Shown: positions 24,346-32,915 of the stretch, piece by piece
Position numbering within the stretch: position 1 is the stretch's first letter
How the letters are laid out: each line of letters opens with the position of its first letter
NCBI GenBank assembly: GCA_003250355.1
Contig: QKGS01000067.1
Coordinates: forward strand, 1 to 64,000
From: Bacteroidota bacterium
GTDB taxonomy: Bacteria > Bacteroidota > Bacteroidia > Bacteroidales > SZUA-534
Direction: 5' to 3'
Length of the DNA stretch: 64,000 nt
Translations under genes and position numbers: made by a program
Notes under the pieces: model-generated
The model's database searches: none
What the model was told of the DNA's origin: nothing
Seen by the model: the letters and a program-made list of their open reading frames with translations, nothing else

Positions 24346-25281
24346 ATGAAAAAAGTCTTTTCTCTAATCATATTGTTACTATTAATAATTAATGTTAGCT
24401 TTTCTCAATCATCCCGTTGGAAAAGAACCCGATACGAAATTGTTGGTGGAGTAGGACTTACCGGATTTATGGGTGATTTGGGTGGAGTATCTGTGTCATC
24501 TAAGCATATAATGGATTTTAACTTTAGAGCCCAGCGCCCGGCATTTCAGGCGGGTATGAGATACAAAATACTGGAACCATTAGCAGTAAAAGGAACTTTA
24601 ACATATGGTACAGTTTATGGAAATGATGCATTATCGAAAAATGAATATAGTTTGAATCGAAATCTAAAATTTCGTTCGCCTATTGTTGAGCTTGCTGCTC
24701 AGCTTGAGTACTCAATTATAAAAGAACCATTAACAAGACGATATAATTTAAGACGAAGAAAAAAATTCTCATTTAAAAATTTCCAAGTAAATACCTATGT
24801 TTTTGCAGGTGTTGCCGGTTTTTACTACAATCCTAAAGGTAAAGACGAAGTGTCATTTGGAGGTACCGGAAAGTGGGTTGCTCTTCAGCCACTTGGAACA
24901 GAAGGTCAAGGGTTAATGGAGTCAAGAGAGAAATACAAAAGAATATCAATGTCGTTTCCAGTTGGAGTTGGAGTAAAGTATAATCTTACAAGAAAATGGT
25001 CGGTAGGTGCCGAATTTGGTGCAAGATATACTTTAACAGATTATATTGATGATGTAAGTACTACATATGTTGATAATAATTGGATATACGAAGAGAGAGG
25101 AGCTCAAGCAGCACGTTTAGCAGATCCTAATAAATGGACTGCCAATAGGCTTGATGAATTTACTTCGTATGGTCCTGGTGATCAGCGAGGTAATCCTAAG
25201 TACAACGACTTCTACTTTTTTTCGATGGTAACAGTTGCTTATAAACTGCGAACAGGAAGAAAGGGATTGCCAAAATTCTAA
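24346..25281 (+). CDS. DUF6089 family outer-membrane beta-barrel protein (first of three)
   Basis: 311 residues with a signal peptide ending VSFSQ, then the typical DUF6089 start WKRTRYEIVGGVGLTGFMGDLGG. The rest is alternating beta structure of an 8-10 strand barrel (FQAGMRYKI, YNLTRKWSVGAEFGARYTLTDYIDD). Function not known; such proteins are regular neighbours of bamA and skp in Bacteroidota. It heads a run of three relatives. Confidence 0.85.
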   Translation: MKKVFSLIILLLLIINVSFSQSSRWKRTRYEIVGGVGLTGFMGDLGGVSVSSKHIMDFNFRAQRPAFQAGMRYKILEPLAVKGTLTYGTVYGNDALSKNEYSLNRNLKFRSPIVELAAQLEYSIIKEPLTRRYNLRRRKKFSFKNFQVNTYVFAGVAGFYYNPKGKDEVSFGGTGKWVALQPLGTEGQGLMESREKYKRISMSFPVGVGVKYNLTRKWSVGAEFGARYTLTDYIDDVSTTYVDNNWIYEERGAQAARLADPNKWTANRLDEFTSYGPGDQRGNPKYNDFYFFSMVTVAYKLRTGRKGLPKF

Positions 25282-25293
25282 CATAAGAGTAAT

Positions 25294-26139
25294 ATGAAGA
25301 ATATTTTTCGCAACATATCATTAATAATAGTTATTCTGCTAATTTTTGATTGCAGTGTAAATGCTCAATCATGGAAAAGCAGGCGGTATGAATTCTTTTA
25401 CGGCGGTGGTATTGTCAACTTTAATGGTGACATTGGTGCTGTATCGTCAGATGCATTTGCTAATGGTTTAGTTTGGGTAAAATTTTTTCAAACTATATCG
25501 CCTACAACAAATATTGGTATGCGATATAAGATAAATAGTATGCATAGTGTAACAACTACTCTCTTTCTTGGTCAGCTTTATGCAACAGACCATTCAAAAA
25601 AAGGGTGGGCACCACAACGAGCAGAAACTTTTAACTCTTTCTATTCTGAATTTGGGGCACGATATGAATTAAATGTATTAAAGGAAAAGAGAAAAAGGAC
25701 TGTTTATCGTCAGTTTGGAGAGAACCCGTTAAAAAACTTAAACCTTCCAACTTATTTGTATGTTGGTGTTGCAGGATTATACAATACCGGAAAATTCTCT
25801 TCTCCAAAAAATGAAAACTATTCCAATAAGTATTCAAATTTTGCGCCTGTTGTATATGGTGGTATTGGTTCAAAATACAGAATTAGTAGAAAAAGCTTTA
25901 TTGGAGCAGAGTTAAAAATAAACCTTGCCATTAACGACAAGGTTGACTATGCATGGCAAGATAAAGAAGGTTCAGGAGCAGCGTACGGTAAATGGTACGA
26001 TTCGTATCACTCATTTACAATAAATTACATTCATCAAATACGTTCGAATCGTAACGGGTTGCCAAACTTCCGTAGAAGAGGAGCTTCATCAAATTCAAAA
26101 AGTGGCGCAAAAGGTCCTGCAAAATATAAGCTCCGATAA
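25294..26139 (+). CDS. DUF6089 family outer-membrane beta-barrel protein (second of three)
   Basis: 281 residues, signal peptide ending SVNAQ, then WKSRRYEFFYGGGIVNFNGD, parallel to its neighbour. Shared landmarks are the GMRYKI strand, a basic inner loop (KEKRKRTVYRQFG) and a Lys/Arg-rich unstructured tail (SSNSKSGAKGPAKYKLR). It starts 12 bases after the first gene, so both are one transcript and probably arose by duplication. Confidence 0.85.
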   Translation: MKNIFRNISLIIVILLIFDCSVNAQSWKSRRYEFFYGGGIVNFNGDIGAVSSDAFANGLVWVKFFQTISPTTNIGMRYKINSMHSVTTTLFLGQLYATDHSKKGWAPQRAETFNSFYSEFGARYELNVLKEKRKRTVYRQFGENPLKNLNLPTYLYVGVAGLYNTGKFSSPKNENYSNKYSNFAPVVYGGIGSKYRISRKSFIGAELKINLAINDKVDYAWQDKEGSGAAYGKWYDSYHSFTINYIHQIRSNRNGLPNFRRRGASSNSKSGAKGPAKYKLR

Positions 26140-26207
26140 CAATATTTTAATAAACAATACGTATTTGTATATTAGCGGGCTGATTTTAGTCTGTTAAAAA
26201 TTAGCAA

Positions 26208-26855
26208 ATGACATTGTTTCGATTATCATTAATTATATTATTTACACTATTTGTTGCTGAGATTTATTCGCAAAGCGATAAATCGGGTGAAATAGGGTTG
26301 TTAGCCGGTGTAACATATTATACAGGCGAGTTGAATAAGACTCCATTTACCCAACTGTCTCCGGCCGGAGCAGTTTTGTATCGTCATACTTTCAATAAGC
26401 GATATGCCTTGCGTGGTTGTGGTAATATCGGTTTAATACGAGGTAGTGGAAATACCCCACATGGTGTATCTCAATCTTTCAATGAGCTTTTTGTTGATAT
26501 TTCATCATCGGGTGAGTTTCATTTTTTGAAATATTTACCAGGCAATAAAAATTATTTTTATTCGCCATATATTCATGCAGGTATAGGATTTAGTTATTTG
26601 CCCGGAGGAAATGAAAACTTAATATTCAATATCCCTTTTGGTTTGGGTTTTAAACACAATATAAAGTATTCACCATGGATACTTGGGTTTGATTATACTC
26701 TTAGAAAAACATTTACAGATAATATTGATTATACATATTCCTTACCTGACCCTAAGCAGGAAGCCTATGCGGGTACTAATGACTGGATAGCATTCTTGGG
26801 GATAAATATATCATATAAGATAAATTATAAGATGAAATGTCAACCAATTGACTAA
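26208..26855 (+). CDS. DUF6089 family outer-membrane protein (third of three)
   Basis: 215 residues, signal peptide ending AEIYSQ, then GEIGLLAGVTYYTGELNKT. This version is shorter and has YTYSLPDPKQEAYAG near its end. Predicted small beta-barrel of the outer membrane. It lies 20 bases before uppS, in the position where DUF6089 genes usually occur in Bacteroidota, so this may be the ancestral copy. Confidence 0.85.
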   Translation: MTLFRLSLIILFTLFVAEIYSQSDKSGEIGLLAGVTYYTGELNKTPFTQLSPAGAVLYRHTFNKRYALRGCGNIGLIRGSGNTPHGVSQSFNELFVDISSSGEFHFLKYLPGNKNYFYSPYIHAGIGFSYLPGGNENLIFNIPFGLGFKHNIKYSPWILGFDYTLRKTFTDNIDYTYSLPDPKQEAYAGTNDWIAFLGINISYKINYKMKCQPID

Positions 26856-26875
26856 ATTTGCGCAAAACTTGAATA

Positions 26876-27619
26876 ATGTCACTTCTTGAAAATATAAATA
26901 AAGACAAGCTTCCTGAACATATTGCCATAATTATGGATGGCAATGGAAGGTGGGCAAAACTAAAAGGAAACAAACGAATATTCGGACATAAAAATGGTGT
27001 AGCCGGAGTTAAAAATTCATCGGAAGCATGTGCTGAATTAGGGGTTAAATATCTTACATTATATGCATTCTCAACAGAAAACTGGAACAGACCCAAGTTG
27101 GAAGTGAATGCACTAATGGAACTATTAGTAAGTACTATACATAGTGAGACTAAAACTCTTATTAAAAATGATATAAAACTAAATGCAATTGGGCAAATTA
27201 GTGAATTGCCTGAAAAAGCTCAGCGTGAATTGCAAGATGCAATAAATGCTACAAGCAATTGTAAACGGCTTACACTCACATTAGCTCTGAGTTACAGCTC
27301 TAAAGTAGAGATTTTAAATGCTGTAAAAAGGATTGCAACAGAAGTAAAACTAAATAAGCTTGATGTAAATGATATTAGTGATAATTTATTTTCAAGTTAC
27401 CTTAATACATATAATTTACCCGATCCTGATTTAATGATAAGAACAAGCGGAGAACAACGAATAAGTAATTTTTTGTTGTGGCAACTTGCGTACTCAGAAT
27501 TATATTTTACAGAAACTCTTTGGCCCGATTTTAGTAAAGAAGACCTTTATAAAGCCATAATTACATATCAAAGCAGAGAGAGACGATTTGGCAAAACCAG
27601 CGAACAGATTTTAAAATAA
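26876..27619 (+). CDS. uppS: Isoprenyl transferase / undecaprenyl diphosphate synthase
   Basis: A 247-residue cis-prenyltransferase that builds the C55 lipid carrier for peptidoglycan and surface glycans. The signature HIAIIMDGNGRWAKLKG carries the catalytic Asp21, and YAFSTENWNRP and DLMIRTSGEQRISNFLLWQ are intact. It lies 25 bases before bamA, which joins carrier lipid synthesis with outer-membrane assembly. Confidence 0.97.
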   Translation: MSLLENINKDKLPEHIAIIMDGNGRWAKLKGNKRIFGHKNGVAGVKNSSEACAELGVKYLTLYAFSTENWNRPKLEVNALMELLVSTIHSETKTLIKNDIKLNAIGQISELPEKAQRELQDAINATSNCKRLTLTLALSYSSKVEILNAVKRIATEVKLNKLDVNDISDNLFSSYLNTYNLPDPDLMIRTSGEQRISNFLLWQLAYSELYFTETLWPDFSKEDLYKAIITYQSRERRFGKTSEQILK

Positions 27620-27644
27620 AACATAAAGAAACTAATCCATTATA

Positions 27645-30269
27645 ATGCATAAGCAGATATTAACAATTCTGATTCTACTATCTATTAATGTAACATTTTT
27701 AAAAGGGCAGAACTCAGATATTATTAAAGTAGATTACAGAAAACCGAAAGAATACGAAATAGGAGGGATTACTATTTCAGGTGTAAAATATCTTGACCAC
27801 AATGTACTTACTCATCTTTCAGGATTAAAGGTTGGTAACATCATTACAATTCCCGGTGACGATATAACTAAAGCCATGAAAAAACTGTGGGAACATGGCT
27901 TATTTGGTGATGTTGAAATATCTGCAACAAGTATAGAAGAGAATAAAATATATCTGGATATTTACTTAAAAGAGAGACCTCGCCTATCGAAATTTACCTT
28001 TAAGGGTGTAAATAAGTCAACTACAGACGATTTGCGTGAAGAGATAAAGCTTATGCGGGGTAGTCAGGTGACTGACAATATGTTGAGTTCAACAGAACGA
28101 AAGATAAAGTTTTACTTCAATGAAAAAGGGTATTTAAATGCCACTGTTGATTTTAAACAATATGAAGATACTGTAATGCCAAATACAGTAATACTTGAAA
28201 TAACAATTGACAAAAAGAAGAAGGTAAAGATTGAAAACATAAACTTTACAAATGTAAATGAGCTTAAAGAGTTAAAGCTTAAACGTGCAATGAAGGACAC
28301 CAAAGAAAAGAGGCTGTATAATATATTTAAAACATCGAAGTTTATAAGAGATAAATATGAAGACGATAAAAAGAAATTAATTGCAAAATATACCGAAAAA
28401 GGGTATAGAGATGCAAAAATTGAATTTGATACAGTTTACAACATAAATAAAAAACGACTCAATATTGATATGACAATATTTGAGGGGAGAAAATATTATT
28501 TCAGGGATATAACTTGGGTTGGAAACTCGAAGTATCCGACTGAATTTTTAGAACAGCGTTTAGGAATAGAGAAGGGCGATGTTTTTGATCAGGCAACACT
28601 TGACAAAAGACTATTCGGAGCAGAAGATGCAGTGTCTAATTTATATCTTGATAAGGGGTATCTTTTCTTTCAGGCAATACCCGTTGAACTTCAGGTAGAT
28701 AATGACTCTATTGATTTGGAAATAAGAATTTTTGAAGGCAAGCAGGCGCGAATCAACAGAGTTATTATAACCGGTAATGACAGAACCAATGAGCATGTAA
28801 TACGTCGTGAGATATGGACAAAGCCGGGCGACTTATTTGACCGCTCTGCCATAATACGTACAACCCGAGAACTTGCACAACTTGGTTATTTTGACCCTGA
28901 AAAACTCGATGTAATTCCAACACCGAATCCGGCCGATGGAACGGTTGATATTGAATATGTGGTAGCCGAACGTGCATCGGATCAGATAGAGCTATCCGGA
29001 GGTTGGGGCGCAGGTATGGTTATTGGTACATTGGGGTTAACTTTTAATAATTTCTCAACAAGAAATATATTTAATTTTGATACATACAGCCCACTACCAA
29101 CAGGCGATGGCCAAAAACTGTCAATTCGAGGACAAACTAATGGTAAGTACTATCAATCGTACAGTATGTCGTTTACGGAACCATGGCTTGGAGGTAAAAA
29201 ACCAAATTCGTTGTCGTTATCGTTGTTTTACTCTAAACGAGGGTCTTACAGTAGTAGTTACTGGTATGGAACAGCAGGCAACCAATTTATGAAAGTACTT
29301 GGTGCTTCTGCCGGTTTAGGTCGTCGATTATCTTGGCCCGATTCATACTTTACTTTGTATAATGAGTTGAGTTATCAGAAATATACTTTGAAAGATTTTC
29401 ATGGTTATTTCCCTTTTGGAAACGGTAAGTCTCAAAATCTAAGTTTTACTACTGCTTTTGGGCGTAATTCGGTTGACCAGCCATTGTATCCGCGCAGAGG
29501 TTCTAATATTTCACTAACACTGGCAATTACTCCACCGTTTTCACTATTTAAGTCTGAAAACTTTTGGAAAATGAGCGATGCCGAAATTCAATCAATTGAA
29601 AATGCCTGGGGTCAAATGGAGAATGGTAATTATATAATTGAATCGGGTATTACAAATACAGATGAACGAGCGAGAGAATTAAATCAATATTTAAACGACA
29701 AACAATATTCAAATCGATTCAAATGGGTTGAATATCATAAATGGAAATTTAAGTCGGAGTGGTATACTCAAATTGTAAATAAATTAGTCCTAAAATCGAA
29801 TGTTGAGATTGGATACCTTGGTTTTTATAATAAAGCTTTAGGCTATTCGCCATTTGAAACATTCCAGCTGGGAGGCGATGGAATGAGTGGGTATAGTTTT
29901 TACGGAACTGATATAATACCTCTTCGCGGATATGACAATGGATTAAGTAACGATGGAGCATTAACTCCAACACCACAGGGTAATGTTTATGAAAAATATA
30001 CTTTAGAGTTACGATATCCTATAACATTAAAACCTCAGGCAACTATTTATGCTCTTACGTTTTTGGAAGCAGGAAATTGCTTTAGAGGATTGGAAAGTTT
30101 TGACCCTTTTCATGTTTACCGCTCAGCAGGTATAGGTCTCCGTTTCTTTTTACCCATGTTCGGATTACTTGGAATTGATTGGGGGTATGGTTTTGACCCT
30201 GTTCCCGGACGAGATTACAGTCCTGCACATAAAGGACAGTTTGCATTTACTATTGGCCAGCAATTTTAA
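27645..30269 (+). CDS. bamA: Outer-membrane protein assembly factor BamA
   Basis: An 874-residue Omp85 protein that inserts beta-barrels into the outer membrane. A signal peptide is followed by five POTRA repeats over roughly residues 35-430 (ITISGVKYLDHNVLTHLSG, LSKFTFKGVNKSTTDDLREE, VKIENINFTNVNE, YFRDITWVGNSKYPTEFL, INRVIITGNDRTNEHVIRRE). The barrel starts near QIELSGGWGAG and ends FAFTIGQQF with the terminal Phe. The lid-loop motif VRGF/IRG corresponds to IPLRGYDNG. In Bacteroidota BamA is expected to be essential and to insert SusC-type receptors. Confidence 0.97.
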   Translation: MHKQILTILILLSINVTFLKGQNSDIIKVDYRKPKEYEIGGITISGVKYLDHNVLTHLSGLKVGNIITIPGDDITKAMKKLWEHGLFGDVEISATSIEENKIYLDIYLKERPRLSKFTFKGVNKSTTDDLREEIKLMRGSQVTDNMLSSTERKIKFYFNEKGYLNATVDFKQYEDTVMPNTVILEITIDKKKKVKIENINFTNVNELKELKLKRAMKDTKEKRLYNIFKTSKFIRDKYEDDKKKLIAKYTEKGYRDAKIEFDTVYNINKKRLNIDMTIFEGRKYYFRDITWVGNSKYPTEFLEQRLGIEKGDVFDQATLDKRLFGAEDAVSNLYLDKGYLFFQAIPVELQVDNDSIDLEIRIFEGKQARINRVIITGNDRTNEHVIRREIWTKPGDLFDRSAIIRTTRELAQLGYFDPEKLDVIPTPNPADGTVDIEYVVAERASDQIELSGGWGAGMVIGTLGLTFNNFSTRNIFNFDTYSPLPTGDGQKLSIRGQTNGKYYQSYSMSFTEPWLGGKKPNSLSLSLFYSKRGSYSSSYWYGTAGNQFMKVLGASAGLGRRLSWPDSYFTLYNELSYQKYTLKDFHGYFPFGNGKSQNLSFTTAFGRNSVDQPLYPRRGSNISLTLAITPPFSLFKSENFWKMSDAEIQSIENAWGQMENGNYIIESGITNTDERARELNQYLNDKQYSNRFKWVEYHKWKFKSEWYTQIVNKLVLKSNVEIGYLGFYNKALGYSPFETFQLGGDGMSGYSFYGTDIIPLRGYDNGLSNDGALTPTPQGNVYEKYTLELRYPITLKPQATIYALTFLEAGNCFRGLESFDPFHVYRSAGIGLRFFLPMFGLLGIDWGYGFDPVPGRDYSPAHKGQFAFTIGQQF

Positions 30270-30293
30270 CTATATTAGCTAAAAAAAATATTT

Positions 30294-30809
30294 ATGAAAA
30301 AAGTACTATTTATATTATTTGCAATAACAGGAACTGTATTTTTGGCAAATGCTCAGAAATATGCTTTTGTTGACACAGAATATATTTTAAAGAGCATACC
30401 AACTTTTGAATCGGCTCAGGAACAGTTAGATATTATGTCGGAAGAGTGGCAGCAGGAAGTGGAAGCAGGTTATGCCGAAATAGAAAAACTATACAGGGAA
30501 TTTCAAGCTGAAAAGGTATTGCTTACTGAAGATATGAGAACACAGCGAGAAGATGAAATAATAGAGAAGGAGAGAATGGTTAAGGATTTGCAGCGCAAAT
30601 ACTTTGGTCCGGAAGGTGAATTATTCAAAAAGCGTAAAGAATTGATTGAACCTATACAAACCGAAATATTTAATGCCATAAAAGAGATAGCAGAAGATGG
30701 TGGGTTTGCAATTATTTTCGATGCTGCCGGAGGTACAAATATGCTTTATTCTGATCCAAAATACGACAAGAGTGATATGGTACTTGAAAAACTTGGTTTT
30801 AAGAATTAA
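30294..30809 (+). CDS. OmpH/Skp family periplasmic chaperone (first copy)
   Basis: 171 residues with signal peptide ending FLANAQ. The mature part starts YAFVDTEYILKSIP, has a long charged coiled coil (residues 50-115), and ends with a strand pair IIFDAAGGTNMLYSDP. Skp trimers shield outer-membrane proteins crossing the periplasm on their way to BamA. It follows bamA by 24 bases. Confidence 0.93.
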   Translation: MKKVLFILFAITGTVFLANAQKYAFVDTEYILKSIPTFESAQEQLDIMSEEWQQEVEAGYAEIEKLYREFQAEKVLLTEDMRTQREDEIIEKERMVKDLQRKYFGPEGELFKKRKELIEPIQTEIFNAIKEIAEDGGFAIIFDAAGGTNMLYSDPKYDKSDMVLEKLGFKN

Positions 30810-30855
30810 TAATTATATTTGGCACACTATTTACAAAAAATAAATATTTTATAAA

Positions 30856-31374
30856 ATGAAAAGAAGTATAGCTGTTTTTGTTTTGGCTGCAACAATGTTA
30901 GTGTCGGTTAACAGTTTTGCTCAAAAAGCATATAAGTTTGGACATATTGACTCAAATCAGCTTTTGAGTACAATGCCGGAAAGAGAATCGGTTAAAAGTA
31001 AGCTTGAAGCATTTGCCAAGCAATTGGAAAATCAACTGGCAGCAATGCAAACAGAATTGGAAAGCAAGTATCAGCAGTATATGAGTGAGGCTGAAACATT
31101 ATCGCCACTAATTCGTCAAACAAAAGAGCAAGAGCTGACTGAGATGCAACAACGAATTCAGATGTTTCAACAAAATGCACAGCAGGAACTTGGAGCAAAG
31201 GAGTCTGAGTTATTTCAGCCGGTTATAGATAAAGCAAGAAAAGCAATTTCAGAAGTTGCAAATGAGAATGGCTTTACTTATGTGTTTGATATTGGTTCGG
31301 GTGCAGTTTTACACTTTAGCGACGATAGTCAGGACATTTTACCTTTGGTAAAAGCAAAATTAGGAATTCAGTAA
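30856..31374 (+). CDS. OmpH/Skp family periplasmic chaperone (second copy)
   Basis: 172 residues, signal peptide ending VNSFAQ. The mature protein begins KFGHIDSNQLLSTMPERES, then has a Gln/Glu-rich coiled coil and a C-terminal ENGFTYVFDIGSGAVLHF. It is a paralogue of the preceding gene with the same fold and low-to-moderate identity. A tandem pair is common after bamA in Bacteroidota. Confidence 0.93.
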   Translation: MKRSIAVFVLAATMLVSVNSFAQKAYKFGHIDSNQLLSTMPERESVKSKLEAFAKQLENQLAAMQTELESKYQQYMSEAETLSPLIRQTKEQELTEMQQRIQMFQQNAQQELGAKESELFQPVIDKARKAISEVANENGFTYVFDIGSGAVLHFSDDSQDILPLVKAKLGIQ

Positions 31375-31395
31375 AAGAATTAAATAATTATTTTT

Positions 31396-31425
31396 AAGGC
31401 TGTCTTTTTTAGGCGGCCTTATTTG
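31396..31425 (+). terminator. Terminator candidate after the second skp
   Basis: AAGGCTGTC, loop of seven, GGCGGCCTT (two wobble pairs), then a moderately T-rich tail. Read-through into murI is possible. Confidence 0.6.
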
Positions 31426-31435
31426 TTTATTATTT

Positions 31436-32233
31436 ATGAATAACAACTCAATAGGTATATTTGATTCCGGATTAGGAGGTTTGTCTGTTTTTAAGGAAAT
31501 AACAGAATTGCTCCCTTTTGAAAATATTATTTATGTGTCAGATAGTAAATATTGCCCTTATGGCAATAAAACTGATGAATACATTACAGAGCGTTCAAAA
31601 GTAATAACCAATTTTCTGTTATCGAAAAAATGTAAGCTTATAGTAGTTGCATGTAATACGGCAACAACTGCATCAATTGCATTACTCAGAGAATTATATA
31701 TTGTCCCTTTTGTTGGAATGGAGCCGGCAATAAAACCGGCTGCACGGTTAACTAAAACCGGGAAAGTGGGAATTTTGGCAACAGAGGGTACACTGAAAGG
31801 AAATCATTATAAAAAAACAAAAGAAAAATACGCATCAAATATTGAAACAATTATACAGCCCGGTCATGGCTTAGTAGAATTGGTTGAGCAAGGGTTGCAT
31901 AATACTAAACAAGGTGAGGAGCTTATAAAAAAACATACCGAAGGAATGATTGCCGAAGGAGTTGATTATATTGTTCTTGGCTGTACTCATTATCCTTTTT
32001 TTTACGATACTTTAAAAAGAGTATTGCCTCCTGAAATAGAAATTGTAAATCCGGCTCCTGCTGTTGCTCAGCGAGTAAAAAATATACTTTCGGAAGGCAA
32101 AATACTTAAACATGAGTCGCAATCGGAATATCAATTCTATACATCGGGAGATAAAGATACTTTTGCCAATTTTCTAAAGGTAGAATTTAATATAATTGCA
32201 GAGATTTTTTCTGATAAAACTCTCTCTGATTAG
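31436..32233 (+). CDS. murI: Glutamate racemase
   Basis: A 265-residue cofactor-independent racemase that makes D-glutamate for peptidoglycan. The two catalytic Cys are C73 in VVACNTATTAS and C183 in VLGCTHYPFF. IGIFDSGLGGLSV forms the start. Its stop codon abuts the end of the convergent gamma-carbonic anhydrase-like gene. Confidence 0.97.
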   Translation: MNNNSIGIFDSGLGGLSVFKEITELLPFENIIYVSDSKYCPYGNKTDEYITERSKVITNFLLSKKCKLIVVACNTATTASIALLRELYIVPFVGMEPAIKPAARLTKTGKVGILATEGTLKGNHYKKTKEKYASNIETIIQPGHGLVELVEQGLHNTKQGEELIKKHTEGMIAEGVDYIVLGCTHYPFFYDTLKRVLPPEIEIVNPAPAVAQRVKNILSEGKILKHESQSEYQFYTSGDKDTFANFLKVEFNIIAEIFSDKTLSD

Positions 32234-32755
32234 CTACTCTTCTTCGGTATACCAGCTAGCATACATCTTGTAATTTTCTGATATTCGGTTAATCATATCT
32301 TTAGTTTGTCCAGGTTCAATATCTTTCACCTTTTTTGCAGGAACTCCGGCATAAACACTATTAGGTTCAACAATAGTATTGCTAAGTATTAATGAATTGG
32401 CTGCAATTATAGTATTTTCATGAATTACAGCATGGTCAAGTATTGTAGCACCAATCCCGACTAAAACATTGTTGTGAATTTTTGCACCATGCACATTCAC
32501 GCCATGTCCTATTGAAACATTGTCACCTATTTCTACAACCGATCGTTGATATAACGTATGTAAAACTGCGCCATCTTGAATATTTACATTATTGCCAATT
32601 CGTATAGAATTAACATCGCCCCTAAGAACAGCATTAAACCAAATACTGCAATTATCGCCTATTTCAACATCGCCTACAATAGTTGCATTTTCTGCTAAAA
32701 AAACATTTTTCCCTATTTTTGGAGTAAAACCTCTTACTGTTTTTATTAAAGCCAT
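32234..32755 (-). CDS. Gamma-carbonic anhydrase family hexapeptide-repeat protein
   Basis: 173 residues forming a left-handed beta-helix of hexapeptide repeats and a C-terminal helix. Three metal-ligand histidines are in the gamma-class positions: H66 (DGAVLHT), H84 (SIGHGVN) and H89 (VHGAKIH). RGDVNSIRIGNNVNIQD is also typical. Members such as YrdA/PaaY are often of uncertain catalytic activity, so carbonic anhydrase activity is possible but not shown. Convergent with murI with no gap. Confidence 0.9.
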   Translation of the reverse strand: MALIKTVRGFTPKIGKNVFLAENATIVGDVEIGDNCSIWFNAVLRGDVNSIRIGNNVNIQDGAVLHTLYQRSVVEIGDNVSIGHGVNVHGAKIHNNVLVGIGATILDHAVIHENTIIAANSLILSNTIVEPNSVYAGVPAKKVKDIEPGQTKDMINRISENYKMYASWYTEEE

Positions 32756-32915
32756 ATTATTGAGTTGTTTTATTCAACAAAACTAACAATTAAAAACTCG
32801 TATAGTTTATTAATGCCATACAAATAACAGATACTAAAAAACTTTTTGTACCTTAAAAATGTTATAATATTGTTACATATTATAGCTTACTTTGTTTAAA
32901 GAAGTTTTTTACTGT

